Source of the DNA: Adlercreutzia sp. ZJ176
Lineage (GTDB): Bacteria; Actinomycetota; Coriobacteriia; Coriobacteriales; Eggerthellaceae
DNA length: 64,000 bases
NCBI RefSeq assembly: GCF_011038975.1
Contig: NZ_JAAKEC010000016.1
Location: 1 to 64,000, forward strand
Direction of reading: 5' to 3'
This document shows positions 32,083-41,347 of the stretch, piece after piece. Positions within the stretch are counted from its first letter, which is position 1. Every line of letters begins with the position of its first letter. The position numbers and the translations under genes are program-made. The notes below the pieces were generated by a model. The model was given only the letters and a program-made list of their open reading frames with translations. It was not told the DNA's origin and did no database searches.

Positions 32083-32769
32083 ATGATCATCGCAATTGAC
32101 GGCCCGTCGGGCGCGGGCAAGTCCACGGTCGCGAAGGCCGTGGCCCAGAAGCTCGGCTTCTCGTGCCTGGACACGGGCGCCATGTACCGTGCGGTTGCGT
32201 GGCAGGCGCTGCGAGACGGCGTGGCGCTCGACGACGCCGAGGCGCTCGGGAACGTTGCGCGCACCCATGAGATCGCCTTCGGGCACGTCGAGGGCGACCC
32301 GGTTCCGAAGCGCGTGTTCATCGGCGGCGCGGAGGTGACCGACGCCATCCGCACGGCCGAGATCGACCGCGCGGTGAGCCCGGTGAGCGCGGTGCCCTCG
32401 GTGCGCGCGGCGCTCGTCGACCAGCAGCGCCGGATCGGCGATGCGGGCGACTACGTGGTCGAGGGGCGCGACATCGGCACGTGCGTGTTCCCGGGCGCCG
32501 AGGTGAAGGTGTTCCTCACGGCGTCTGACGAGGAGCGCGCGCACCGCCGTGTGCGCCAGAACGTCGATCGGGGCGTGGGCTCCATCGACTACGACGAGGT
32601 GCTCGCCGACCTGCGCCGCCGCGACGAGCTCGACTCGAGCCGCTCCGCGTCGCCTCTGCGCGCGGCCGACGACGCCGTGCTCATCGACTCCACGAGGCAC
32701 TACATCGAGGAGGTCATCGACCAGATCTGCGCGCTGGCCGCCGACGCGCGCTCGCGTGCCCGAGGATGA
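32083..32769 (+). CDS. cmk: Cytidylate kinase
   Basis: A 228-residue nucleotide kinase. IAIDGPSGAGKSTVAKAVA is the P-loop, LDTGAMYRAVAWQALRDGVA the CMP-binding region, VVEGRDIGTCVFPGAEVKVF the conserved central strand. It phosphorylates CMP and dCMP with ATP. A slight C-terminal truncation relative to longer versions is normal. It overlaps the next gene by 4 bases (ATGA). Confidence 0.95.
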   Translation: MIIAIDGPSGAGKSTVAKAVAQKLGFSCLDTGAMYRAVAWQALRDGVALDDAEALGNVARTHEIAFGHVEGDPVPKRVFIGGAEVTDAIRTAEIDRAVSPVSAVPSVRAALVDQQRRIGDAGDYVVEGRDIGTCVFPGAEVKVFLTASDEERAHRRVRQNVDRGVGSIDYDEVLADLRRRDELDSSRSASPLRAADDAVLIDSTRHYIEEVIDQICALAADARSRARG

Positions 32770-33614
32770 GGGGAGCTTCCTTGTTTCTAAAATACTCTGA
32801 GATGTGGGACATGCCGCTCGGCGGCACCTCGGCCGACCGGCAGATTCCGCACTGGTTCGGCAACGCGGCGTGGGCGTTCATCGGGGCGATCTTCAAGGTG
32901 TGCTTCCGCTACCGCGTGGACGGGCGCGAGAGGCTGCGCGCGTTCGACGGCAAGTCGGGCGCGGTGGTGGTGTGCAACCACACCTCGTTTCTCGACGTGG
33001 TGATGATCTACCTCGCGGCGCGGCCGAGGCAGTGGGTGCGCTTCATGGGGCGCGACACGCTGTTCGACAACGCGGGCGGCCTTCTGGGCCAGGCGCTCTC
33101 ACGCGTGGGGGCGTTCCCGGTCAAGCGCGACTCAGCCGACCGCACCTCCATCAAGCGCGCGACGCGCATGCTCAAGAACAACGAGCTCGTGGTCATCATG
33201 CCCGAGGGCACGCGTCGCGGCAAGGGCTCGGCGACGCCGACCATCCACGCGGGCGCGGCGTTCGTGGCGCGCATGGGGCACGCGCCCATCCTGCCCATGA
33301 CGGTGCGCAACGCCGAGCTGGTGAAGCAGAAGGGGAAGCGCCTGCGCTTTCCGAAGATCACGGTGGAGTACGGCGACCCGATCCTGGTGGGCGACTTCGA
33401 CTTCGTGCCGAAGGACGAGCGGCTCGACGCGTGCACGTGGTACGCCATGCGCGAGTGCTTCGCGCTCTCGCAGCGCGTGCCGCGCGAGGAGGTCGACATG
33501 CGGGCGCTCTTCCCCGAGGGAAAGGACTACGCCGCCCTGTTCGCCGCGCACCCGCTGCCGCGCCACAGCGCCGTGGAGCTCGCGGAAGCGGCGGCGAACG
33601 CGAAGGAGGCGTGA
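32766..33614 (+). CDS. plsC: 1-acyl-sn-glycerol-3-phosphate acyltransferase
   Basis: A 282-residue membrane-associated acyltransferase. The NHTSFLD motif (VVVCNHTSFLDVVMIY) is the catalytic HX4D box, and MPEGTRRGKGSATPTIHAGA is the glycerophosphate-binding box. One hydrophobic segment anchors it. It converts lysophosphatidate to phosphatidate. ATG overlaps the cmk stop (ATGA). Confidence 0.9.
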   Translation: MRGASLFLKYSEMWDMPLGGTSADRQIPHWFGNAAWAFIGAIFKVCFRYRVDGRERLRAFDGKSGAVVVCNHTSFLDVVMIYLAARPRQWVRFMGRDTLFDNAGGLLGQALSRVGAFPVKRDSADRTSIKRATRMLKNNELVVIMPEGTRRGKGSATPTIHAGAAFVARMGHAPILPMTVRNAELVKQKGKRLRFPKITVEYGDPILVGDFDFVPKDERLDACTWYAMRECFALSQRVPREEVDMRALFPEGKDYAALFAAHPLPRHSAVELAEAAANAKEA

Positions 33615-33617
33615 GGC

Positions 33618-34454
33618 ATGCAGGTGATCCAGGCGAAGCACGCGGGCGCATGCTACGGCGTGCAGCGCGCGCTCGACATGGCGATGGCGGTGGTGGAGCG
33701 CGGCGGCGAGGTGGCCACGCTCGGGCCGCTCATCCACAACCCGAAGGTGGTGGCCGACCTCGAGGCGCGCGGTGCGCGCGTGGCCGCCTCGCCCGCCGAC
33801 ATCCACGGCGGCACGGTGATCATCCGCAGCCACGGCGTGACGCCCGAGGTGCGCGCCGAGCTCGAGGAGCGCGGGCTCGACATCGTGGACGCCACCTGCC
33901 CGCACGTGGCGCGCGCCCAGGCGGCCGCAGCCGAGATCGCCGGCGCAGGCTGCCGCGTGATGGTGGTCGGCGAGGCGGGGCACCCCGAGGTGGAGGGCCT
34001 CACCGCGTGCGCGCAGGCCGCGGGCGGCAAGGTCGACGTGGTGGCCGCGCCGGCCGACGTGCCCGAGGGGCTCTACGACCCCATCGGCGTGGTGGTGCAG
34101 ACCACCCAGGTGCGCGAGAACCTCGACGCGGTGGTGGCGGCCCTCGAGGAGCAGGGCCTGAGCCCCATCGTGAAGAACACCATCTGCTCGGCCACGAGCC
34201 AGCGCCAGAGGACGGCCGCCGACGTGGCGGACCGCGTCGGCGCCATGGTGGTCATCGGCGGGCGCAACTCCTCGAACACCACGCGCCTCGCCGAGATCTG
34301 CGCCGAGCGCTGCGCGCGCACCTTCCACGTGGAGAGCGCAGGCGAGCTTACGCCCGGGCAGTTCGCGGGCTGCGCGGCCGTCGGCGTGACAGCCGGCGCC
34401 TCCACGCCCGAGGACCAGATCCAGGCCGTGGTCGCCTTCCTCGAGGAGCTGTAG
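33618..34454 (+). CDS. ispH: 4-hydroxy-3-methylbut-2-enyl diphosphate reductase
   Basis: A 278-residue iron-sulfur enzyme of the MEP isoprenoid pathway. The three cluster cysteines are in HAGACYGVQRALDMA, VDATCPHVARAQ and KNTICSATSQRQR. RSHGVTPEV and GRNSSNTTRLAEICAERCAR carry substrate-binding residues. It reduces HMBPP to isopentenyl and dimethylallyl diphosphate. It ends the plsC-ispH run. Confidence 0.96.
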   Translation: MQVIQAKHAGACYGVQRALDMAMAVVERGGEVATLGPLIHNPKVVADLEARGARVAASPADIHGGTVIIRSHGVTPEVRAELEERGLDIVDATCPHVARAQAAAAEIAGAGCRVMVVGEAGHPEVEGLTACAQAAGGKVDVVAAPADVPEGLYDPIGVVVQTTQVRENLDAVVAALEEQGLSPIVKNTICSATSQRQRTAADVADRVGAMVVIGGRNSSNTTRLAEICAERCARTFHVESAGELTPGQFAGCAAVGVTAGASTPEDQIQAVVAFLEEL

Positions 34455-34617
34455 GGAGGCGAAGAGGCGAACGGCCCGCAAGGCGCGGGGCGCGCAAGGC
34501 GTGAAGCGCGGCAGGGCTGCCGCCAAGCCGCCGCGCCGCCAAGCCGCCGGATGACGCTGTGTGTTCTACCTGTTCGGAGCTTTACCTACCCGAAGGAGAG
34601 AGAGGAAGAGAGGGACC

Positions 34618-36447
34618 ATGTCGCGTCTTACCATCGAGACGAGGGCGGTGGACGCCGCGGGGCACGAGCGCCTGTCAGCGCTCGCCGGCGCCCGCCTGGC
34701 GGCGCTGCCGCCCGAGCAGTGCCCCGTTGACCTGACCGTTTCCCTGACGAGGCTGTACCTGTCCGAGTCGTGCGGAAAGTGCACGCCGTGCCGCGTGGGC
34801 CTGGCCCAGTGCGCGGCCATCATGGACCGCATCCTGGCGGGCGAGGGGAAGCCTGCCGACGTCGACGTCCTGCGCAAGACGGCGCAGGTGGTCTACGACA
34901 GCGCCGACTGCGCTATCGGGTTCGAGGCGGGGCGCACGCTTCTGGCCGCGCTCGACTCGTTTGCCGGTGACTTCGCCAGCCATGTGGAGGACGACTTCTG
35001 CACGCGCACGGTGAGCGCCTTCGCGCCGTGTCGCGCCACCTGCCCCGCCCACATCGACATCCCGGGCTACCTCGCCTGCGTGCGCGCGGGTCGCGACGTC
35101 GACGCGCTGCGCGTCATCCGCAACGACAACCCGCTGCCCACGGTGTGCGGGTACGTGTGCGAGCACCCGTGCGAGATCAACTGCCGCCGCGCGCTGGTCG
35201 ACAGCTCGGTGAACATCTGCGGCATCAAGCGCTACGCGGCCGACAACGCGCCGGCGTACGATCCGCCTGCGTGTGCGCCTGCCACGGGCAAGCGCGTGAG
35301 CATCGTGGGAGGCGGCCCGGCGGGCCTTTCCGCCGCGTACTACCTGGCGCTCATGGGGCATGATGTCACCGTGTACGACCAGCGCGAGAAGCTCGGCGGC
35401 ATGGTGCGCTACGGCATCCCCGACTACCGCCTCCCGCAGGACAAGCTGGACGCCGACGTGGACTTCGTCCTGCGCACGGGCGTGAAGGTGGTCTCGGGCT
35501 GCGCCGTGGGCACTGACGTGCCCTTCTCCGAGGTGTCGAGCGGCTCTGACGCGGTGTATCTCTCCATCGGCGCGCACCTGGATAAGAAGCTGGGATGCGA
35601 GGGCGAGGACGCCGCGGGCGTCATGTCGGCGGTGACCTTCCTGCGCGCGGCGGGCGCGGGCGCGCCGGTCGACCTGGCGGGCAAGCGCGTGTGCGTCGTG
35701 GGCGGCGGCAACGTGGCCATGGACTGCACGCGCACGGCGCGCCGCCTCGGCGCGGCGAGCGTGGAGTGCGTCTACCGCCGGCGCATCGCCGACATGACGG
35801 CGCTTCCCGAGGAGATCGAGGAGGCGCAGGCCGAGGGCTGCCAGATCACGCAGCTCGAGGCGCCGGTGCGCATCGAGGCCGACGCTGCGGGGCGCGTGGT
35901 GGCGCTCATCACGCAGCCGCAGATCATCGGCGCTGTCGGGCGCGGCGGCCGCCCGGCCCCGCGCGCAGCCAGCGTGTCTGAGCACCGCATCGCGTGCGAC
36001 GTGGTCATCGTGGCCATCGGGCAGGCCATCGACGTGGCGGCGTTCGAGGGGGCCGTCAAGACCGAATGGGGCTGCATCGTGGCGAACGAGGACGGCTCCA
36101 TCTCCCAGACGCCGGGGCTCTTCGCTGGCGGCGACGCGGTGTCGGGCCCGTCCACGGTCATCAAGGCCATCGCGGCGGGCAAGGTGGCTGCGGCCAACAT
36201 CGACGTGGCGCTTGGGTTCTCCCATGACGTGCACGATGAGGTGGACGTGCCGCCCGCGCACTTCCCGCTGGGCCCCACGGGCCGCGTCGAGCTTCGGTGC
36301 GTGCCCTTTGCCCAGGCGGCGACCACGTTCGACCTTGCCAAGCTGGGCATGAGCGCCGAGGAGGCCTTCCAGGAGACCTCGCGCTGCCTGCGCTGCGACC
36401 ACCACGGGTTCGGCGCCACCTGCAGGAAGGAGGAGCTCGCATGGTAG
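34618..36447 (+). CDS. NuoF-type iron-sulfur segment fused to GltD-like flavoprotein oxidoreductase
   Basis: A 609-residue protein. The N-terminal part (residues about 40-115) contains LSESCGKCTPCRVGLAQC, the 4Fe-4S signature at the end of NuoF/HydB proteins, but lacks the FMN/NADH Rossmann domain. Next comes a GltD/DPYD-type Fe-S domain (CPAHIDIPGYLACVRAG, CGYVCEHPCEINCRR), an FAD-binding VSIVGGGPAGLSAAYYLALM, and an NAD(P)-binding VCVVGGGNVAMDCTRTARRL. The last residues, SRCLRCDHHGFGATC, add another Cys cluster. ATG 34618 has a strong GAGGAAGAG leader. It overlaps the hydrogenase gene by 7 bases, so the two products probably form an NAD(P)H-linked, possibly bifurcating, complex. Confidence 0.88.
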   Translation: MSRLTIETRAVDAAGHERLSALAGARLAALPPEQCPVDLTVSLTRLYLSESCGKCTPCRVGLAQCAAIMDRILAGEGKPADVDVLRKTAQVVYDSADCAIGFEAGRTLLAALDSFAGDFASHVEDDFCTRTVSAFAPCRATCPAHIDIPGYLACVRAGRDVDALRVIRNDNPLPTVCGYVCEHPCEINCRRALVDSSVNICGIKRYAADNAPAYDPPACAPATGKRVSIVGGGPAGLSAAYYLALMGHDVTVYDQREKLGGMVRYGIPDYRLPQDKLDADVDFVLRTGVKVVSGCAVGTDVPFSEVSSGSDAVYLSIGAHLDKKLGCEGEDAAGVMSAVTFLRAAGAGAPVDLAGKRVCVVGGGNVAMDCTRTARRLGAASVECVYRRRIADMTALPEEIEEAQAEGCQITQLEAPVRIEADAAGRVVALITQPQIIGAVGRGGRPAPRAASVSEHRIACDVVIVAIGQAIDVAAFEGAVKTEWGCIVANEDGSISQTPGLFAGGDAVSGPSTVIKAIAAGKVAAANIDVALGFSHDVHDEVDVPPAHFPLGPTGRVELRCVPFAQAATTFDLAKLGMSAEEAFQETSRCLRCDHHGFGATCRKEELAW

Positions 36448-38228
36448 AGCTCATCATCGACGACGTGACGGTCTCCGTCGAGGAGGGCGCGACGCTTCTG
36501 CAGGCCGCGCGCGCCGCGGGCGCGGAGATCCCCACGCTGTGCTACTTTGAGGGCCTCAACGAGATCGGCGCCTGCCGCGTGTGCGTGGTGGAGGTCGAGG
36601 GGGAGGATCGCCTGTCCGCCGCCTGCAACACCGCGGCGCGCCCCGGCATGCGCGTGCGCACCGACACCGAGCGCGTGCGCGAGGCACGGATGGCTGCGCT
36701 CCAGCTCATCCTGTCGCAGCATGACCTGAACTGCGCGTACTGCACGCGCGACGGCACCTGTCGCCTGCAGAAGCTGCTCTTGGCGTACGACCTCATCGAG
36801 CGTGACGAGCTGTTCGACATGGTGACCGAGGCTCCGAGCCCCTACGCGAAGCAGCTCGTCCGGGGCAAGCGCTCCCAGTGGAAGGCGCAGGCGCCCATCC
36901 AGCGCCGCACCAACCTGTGCGTCAAGTGCGGCCGCTGCGTGGCGGCGTGCAAGCGCCTCGAGGGCATCGGCGTGTGGGACTTCGTCGGCTCAGGCGCCGC
37001 GTCGAACGTCGGCGTGCGGAACGGCTCGTACATGAAGGCCGAGGGCTGCGTGGCATGCGGCCAGTGCATCACGCACTGCCCCACGGGCGCCCTCTCGGAG
37101 CGCGACGACATCCAGCTTCTGCGCGACGCCATCGCCGACCCCGACGTGACCACGGTGGCGCAGATCGCGCCCGCCACGCGCACGTCATGGGGCGTGGGCC
37201 TCGGCGCCGAGGAGGGCGCGCTTCCCGTCGAGCGCATGGCGGCTGCGCTCAAAAAGCTCGGCGTGGACTACGTGTTCGACACCTCGTTCTCCGCCGACCT
37301 CACCATCATGGAGGAGGCCACCGAGCTTCTGCACGTGCTCGCCGAGCGGGCACCCGACGAGAACGGCGTCGTGTGGCCGATGTTCACGAGCTGCTGCCCG
37401 GCGTGGGTGACGCACGTGAAGAACGCACACCCCGACGTGCTGGACCGCCTGTCCACGGCGAAGAGCCCCATGATGATGTTCGGCGCCGTGGCCAAGACGT
37501 GGTTCGCGCAGAAGCGCGGGCTTGACCCCGCGCGCGTGTTCTCGGTGGCGCTCATGCCGTGCACGGCGAAGAAGACCGAGGTCAAGCTGCCGATGGCGGC
37601 GAACGAGGGCGTTTTTGACATGGACGCGTCCCTGACTACGCGCGAGCTCCAGCGCCTGATCCGCGACGCGGGCGTCGACGTGGCGGCGCTCGAGGACGTC
37701 CCGCTCGACGACCCGCTCGGCTCCTACACGGGCGCGGGCGTCATCTTCGGCACCACCGGCGGCGTGATGGAGGCCGCGCTGCGCAGCGCGCACTGCTTCG
37801 TCACGGGCTCGGTCCCGGCCGACCCCGAGGGCTTCGCGTTCAGCCCGGCGGGTGCGGGGCGCCCCTGGAAGGAGGCGTCGTTCGACCTGGCGGGCACGCG
37901 CGTGCGCTGCGCCGTGGCGAGCGGCCTGGCCAACGCGGGCAAGCTTTTGGACGCCATCCGCGCGGGCGAGGCGGCCTACGAGTTCGTGGAGGTCATGGCG
38001 TGCCCGAGCGGGTGCGCGGGCGGCGGCGGCCAGCCCATCGACGGCACCGACCGCGAGCTGGGGCTTGAGCGCGGGCAGGTGCTGCGCGGCATCGACCGCA
38101 CGGTGACGTCTCTGCGCTACAGCCACGAGAACCCGGTCATCAAGGTGCTCTACGAGGAGTTCTTGGGCGATCCGTGCGGCGAGCGCGCGCACCAGCTGCT
38201 GCACGTCGACCACCGGGCGAAGGGGTAG
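36441..38228 (+). CDS. [FeFe]-hydrogenase, HydA/HndD-like
   Basis: A 595-residue iron hydrogenase. In order: N-terminal 2Fe-2S domain (CYFEGLNEIGACRVC), a His-Cys cluster (HDLNCAYCTRDGTC), two 4Fe-4S ferredoxin motifs (CVKCGRCVAACK, CVACGQCITHCPTG), and the H-cluster motifs TSCCPAW (about residue 315), MPCTAKKTE (about 372), FGTTGGVMEAALR (about 436) and EVMACPSGCAGGGGQP (about 520). All H-cluster cysteines are present. It makes or uses H2, drawing electrons from ferredoxin/NAD(P)H through the GltD-like partner. No HydE, HydF or HydG maturases are in this window. ATG 36441 has AAGGAGG upstream. Confidence 0.96.
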   Translation: MVELIIDDVTVSVEEGATLLQAARAAGAEIPTLCYFEGLNEIGACRVCVVEVEGEDRLSAACNTAARPGMRVRTDTERVREARMAALQLILSQHDLNCAYCTRDGTCRLQKLLLAYDLIERDELFDMVTEAPSPYAKQLVRGKRSQWKAQAPIQRRTNLCVKCGRCVAACKRLEGIGVWDFVGSGAASNVGVRNGSYMKAEGCVACGQCITHCPTGALSERDDIQLLRDAIADPDVTTVAQIAPATRTSWGVGLGAEEGALPVERMAAALKKLGVDYVFDTSFSADLTIMEEATELLHVLAERAPDENGVVWPMFTSCCPAWVTHVKNAHPDVLDRLSTAKSPMMMFGAVAKTWFAQKRGLDPARVFSVALMPCTAKKTEVKLPMAANEGVFDMDASLTTRELQRLIRDAGVDVAALEDVPLDDPLGSYTGAGVIFGTTGGVMEAALRSAHCFVTGSVPADPEGFAFSPAGAGRPWKEASFDLAGTRVRCAVASGLANAGKLLDAIRAGEAAYEFVEVMACPSGCAGGGGQPIDGTDRELGLERGQVLRGIDRTVTSLRYSHENPVIKVLYEEFLGDPCGERAHQLLHVDHRAKG

Positions 38229-38231
38229 GGC

Positions 38232-39344
38232 ATGGTGAAGCTGACGAAGGCGACGAGGGTGGTGAAGACCGCGAAGGCTGCGAAGGCTGCGAAGGCTGCG
38301 AAAGCTGCGAGGCTCGCCGTGCTCGCCGCTTGCGCCTGTATGCTCATGGTGCTGGCGTGCGCGCTCGCGGGCTGCGCGGGGCAGGGCGCGGGCAGCGCGG
38401 GCGGCGCGGACGCGGGTGCGAGCTCGGCCGCGGCGCAGGCCGAGGACGCCGCATCCGTTGCGCAGGCGGCCGACGAGCTGCGCATCGTGTCGATGAAGGG
38501 CCCCACCTCGGTGGGCCTCGCGTCCATGATGGCGCAGGAGCAGGGCTCGTTCACGGTGGTGGGCGCGGCCGACGAGGTGGCGCCGCTGCTTCTGAAGGGC
38601 GAGGCCGACATCGCGTGCGTGCCCGCGAACCTGGCGGCGACGCTCTACCGAAAGACCGACGGCGCGATCCGCGTGATCGACGTGAACACGCTCGGCGTGC
38701 TCAACGTGGTGACGGCCGACGCGTCGGTGGACTCGGTGGAGGCGCTCGTCGGGCGCACCGTGTACATGACGGGCAAGGGCACCGTGCCCGAGTACACGCT
38801 TTCGGCGCTGCTCACGGCCGCAGGGCTTTCCGAGGGCGACGTGGACGTGCAGTTCAAGTCCGAGCCGGCCGAGGTGGCGGCGCTCGTCTCCGCCGACGCG
38901 AGCGCGGTGGGCATCCTGCCGCAGCCCTATGCCACGGCCGTCACGCTCAAGAGCCCCGACGTGAAGGTGACGGTCGACCTCACGAAGGCGTGGGAGGAGG
39001 TCGCCGGCGCGGACGGCAGCGTGCCCGTCACGGGCGTCACCGTCGCTAAGGCGTCGACAATCGAGGAGAACCCTGAGGTCATTGGCGAGTTTCTGGCGCG
39101 GCACGCCGCCTCGGCCGTCGTCGCGCAGACCGACCCGTCTGCCATCGCGCAGGTCGTGGTGGACCTCGGCATCATCGAGAGCGCGCCTTTGGCGCAGGCG
39201 AGCATCCCGCGCTGCAACGTGGTGTGCTTCACGGGCGCGGAGATGAAGGCGGCGCTCGCAGGATACCTGGGCAAGCTCTACGAGCAGGATCCCGCCTCCG
39301 TGGGCGGGCAGCTGCCTGGCGATGACTTCTACTACACGGGATAG
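38232..39344 (+). CDS. ABC substrate-binding lipoprotein (NMT1/SsuA-like)
   Basis: A 370-residue secreted protein. The N-terminus has 28 residues with the repeated KAAKAA pattern encoded by 9-bp tandem units, a hydrophobic core, and lipobox LAGC (about residues 44-47). A linker of Gly/Ala/Ser then leads to the binding fold (LRIVSMKGPTSVGLASMMAQ, DIACVPANLAATLYRKTDG, KSEPAEVAALVSADASAVGI). This resembles NitT/TauT-family periplasmic proteins that bind small oxo-acids or thiamine precursors. It begins three bases after the hydrogenase gene and is followed three bases later by the transporter, so all four genes look like one transcript. Confidence 0.85.
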   Translation: MVKLTKATRVVKTAKAAKAAKAAKAARLAVLAACACMLMVLACALAGCAGQGAGSAGGADAGASSAAAQAEDAASVAQAADELRIVSMKGPTSVGLASMMAQEQGSFTVVGAADEVAPLLLKGEADIACVPANLAATLYRKTDGAIRVIDVNTLGVLNVVTADASVDSVEALVGRTVYMTGKGTVPEYTLSALLTAAGLSEGDVDVQFKSEPAEVAALVSADASAVGILPQPYATAVTLKSPDVKVTVDLTKAWEEVAGADGSVPVTGVTVAKASTIEENPEVIGEFLARHAASAVVAQTDPSAIAQVVVDLGIIESAPLAQASIPRCNVVCFTGAEMKAALAGYLGKLYEQDPASVGGQLPGDDFYYTG

Positions 39345-39347
39345 CGC

Positions 39348-40871
39348 TTGGCGCGCCGCATGAGAGAGCGCGCCTCGGCGCTTGTCGGGAAGGGGGCGGC
39401 CGTCCTGTTCTGGGTGGCCGTCTGGCTCGTCGCGGCTGCGTGCGTTGACAACGCCATCCTTCTGGCCGGTCCCGGCGAGACGCTCGCAGCGCTGGCGTCC
39501 CGCCTCGTCGACGCGAGCTTCTGGGGCGCGGTCGCCCGCACGGGCTCGCTCGTGGTGGGCGTGGTGCTGGCCTCGGCCGTCGCGGGAGCGGTGCTCGGGA
39601 TGGCGGCCGCGCGCTTCGCCGCGGTCGAGACGCTGCTCGCCCCGGCGATGCAGGTGGTGAAGAGCGCGCCGGTGGCGTGCGTGGTGGTGATCCTGCTGGT
39701 GGCGCTCGGCTCGCGTGGCGCGGTGGCGGCCATCGTGGTGTTCGTGGCGCTGCCGCCGTTCTACGTGGCGGCGCTCGAGGCGGCCGCGGCGCGCCCGCGC
39801 GACTTCGAGGCGGTGCTGCGGCTGCTGGGGCTTGCGCGGCCGCGCGTGTTCGCGGCGGCCACGTGGCCCGCGTGCCTGCCGCTGTTCACGGCGGCTGCCA
39901 AGACGTCGGTGGCGCTCGCATGGCGCGCGGGCGTGACCGCCGAGCTTCTCGGCATCCCGCTCGGCTCCATCGGCGCGGGCGTGTACGCGTCCAAGCTCAC
40001 GCTTGACACGGCGGGCCTGCTGGCCTGGACCATCGCGGTGATGGCGCTCGCCTGGCTCAGCGAGAAGGCGGCGGTGGCGCTGCTCGGCCTCACCGGCAGA
40101 AGCCCTCGCCTGGCGCTGCCGCGTTCCCTCAGGAGGAGGGAAGCGGCTCAGAGCGGCGTTTCCCGCGGCAATGCTTCCGCAGCGGGCTTCCGCTCCTGCA
40201 AGGCGGCTGAATGCCGTGCGGACGGCTCAGGCTGCTCCGCCGCATCCGAAGGATCTGCGGGCCCCGTCAGCGCCTCTTCGGCTCCAGGGCCTTCGCTCGC
40301 CCCCGTTCTCGCTGTTTCCTCGCTGCGCAAGGCGTACGGCGGGCAGGTCGTCCTCGACGGCGTCAGCCTGTCGCTTGCGGCGGGGGAGCGCGTCTGCCTC
40401 ATGGCCCCGACGGGCGCGGGCAAGACCACGCTGCTGCGCATCCTGCTGGGGATCGATCAGCCCGACGCCGGCACGGTGGCGCGCCCGGCGCGCTGCGGCT
40501 GCATGCTGCAGGAGACGTGCCTGGTCGAGAGCATGACGGCGCTCGAGAACGTCCTTCTTGCAGTCTCGCCGCAGATCAGCGCGCCTGTCGTGCGCGCGCA
40601 GCTTGACGCGCTCCTGCCCTCGGGCTGCGTGGACAAGCCGGCGCGCGAGCTCTCGGGCGGCACGCGCCGCCTGACGGAGATCGCGCGCGCCGTCTTCTCG
40701 GACGCTCCGCTGCTCGTGCTCGACGAGCCCTTCGCCGGCCTCGACGAGCGCACGCACGAGCGCGCCTGCGCCTTCATCGCGGACAACCTGGGCGGGCGTG
40801 CTCTGGTGGTGGCCACCCACGACGCGCGCGACGCCGAGCTCCTCCAAGCCGCCGTCATCGCGCTCGACTAG
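39348..40871 (+). CDS. Single-chain ABC permease-ATPase (NitT/TauT type)
   Basis: A 507-residue protein joining what are usually two genes. Residues 1-240 are a six-helix permease with the EAA-type loop (LRLLGLARPRVFAAATWPAC). Residues 250-310 are a low-complexity linker. Residues about 315-507 are an ATPase: Walker A APTGAGKTTLLR, signature ELSGGTRRLTEIARAV, Walker B LLVLDEPFAG and the H-loop VATHDARDA. A TTG start at 39348 is tentative; ATG 39360 is also possible. It would form the transporter for the lipoprotein encoded just upstream. Confidence 0.85.
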   Translation: MARRMRERASALVGKGAAVLFWVAVWLVAAACVDNAILLAGPGETLAALASRLVDASFWGAVARTGSLVVGVVLASAVAGAVLGMAAARFAAVETLLAPAMQVVKSAPVACVVVILLVALGSRGAVAAIVVFVALPPFYVAALEAAAARPRDFEAVLRLLGLARPRVFAAATWPACLPLFTAAAKTSVALAWRAGVTAELLGIPLGSIGAGVYASKLTLDTAGLLAWTIAVMALAWLSEKAAVALLGLTGRSPRLALPRSLRRREAAQSGVSRGNASAAGFRSCKAAECRADGSGCSAASEGSAGPVSASSAPGPSLAPVLAVSSLRKAYGGQVVLDGVSLSLAAGERVCLMAPTGAGKTTLLRILLGIDQPDAGTVARPARCGCMLQETCLVESMTALENVLLAVSPQISAPVVRAQLDALLPSGCVDKPARELSGGTRRLTEIARAVFSDAPLLVLDEPFAGLDERTHERACAFIADNLGGRALVVATHDARDAELLQAAVIALD

Positions 40872-41347
40872 CCCCTCGCAATCCAGAAGCCGCCGCCGTT
40901 CCGCTTGATCGGTTTCGCATGTTTTCCGTCTCTTACCTTGGCGAGATCAATCTCTTGCCGAGGCGCATCATTGGCTTGCGACGCTTGAGGACAGGTCGGC
41001 TCCTCCTCGTAGGGGTATATGCCGTAGAAGCGGTTCAGGGGGTTGCGTCGCTGGTCTTCGATGAAGAGGACGCGTACGAGCTTCGGATGCTCCTCAACCA
41101 CGTAGTAGATGCCGCAGCGGTCCGCGTAGGTGACGCGCATCCTCACGTCAGGGCGCGCGGCCGGGTAGTCGGGGTCGTAGACGCGCCCTATCTCGGGGAC
41201 GGTATCGAGAAGCTCGAGCATCTTCTTGACCTTCGGAAACGCGCTGCTTGCGGCAAGGTCACGGTAGATGATCTCGGCGGCTTCGGAGAGCTTCACCTCG
41301 TAGGGAGGTCTCTCGCTTTCGCTGCGGGATCCCTGCTCCGCGCTCAT
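40868..41347 (-). CDS. RelE/ParE-family toxin with C-terminal extension
   Basis: A 159-residue protein. Residues 13-105 (YEVKLSEAAEIIYRDLAASS, RVTYADRCGIYYVVEEHPKL, VRVLFIEDQRRNPL) look like a RelE/ParE fold. The following 50 residues, ending GGGFWIARG, are an unusual extension. It overlaps its antitoxin by 4 bases and converges with the ABC gene, whose last codons it shares in antisense. Confidence 0.7.
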   Translation of the reverse strand: MSAEQGSRSESERPPYEVKLSEAAEIIYRDLAASSAFPKVKKMLELLDTVPEIGRVYDPDYPAARPDVRMRVTYADRCGIYYVVEEHPKLVRVLFIEDQRRNPLNRFYGIYPYEEEPTCPQASQANDAPRQEIDLAKVRDGKHAKPIKRNGGGFWIARG

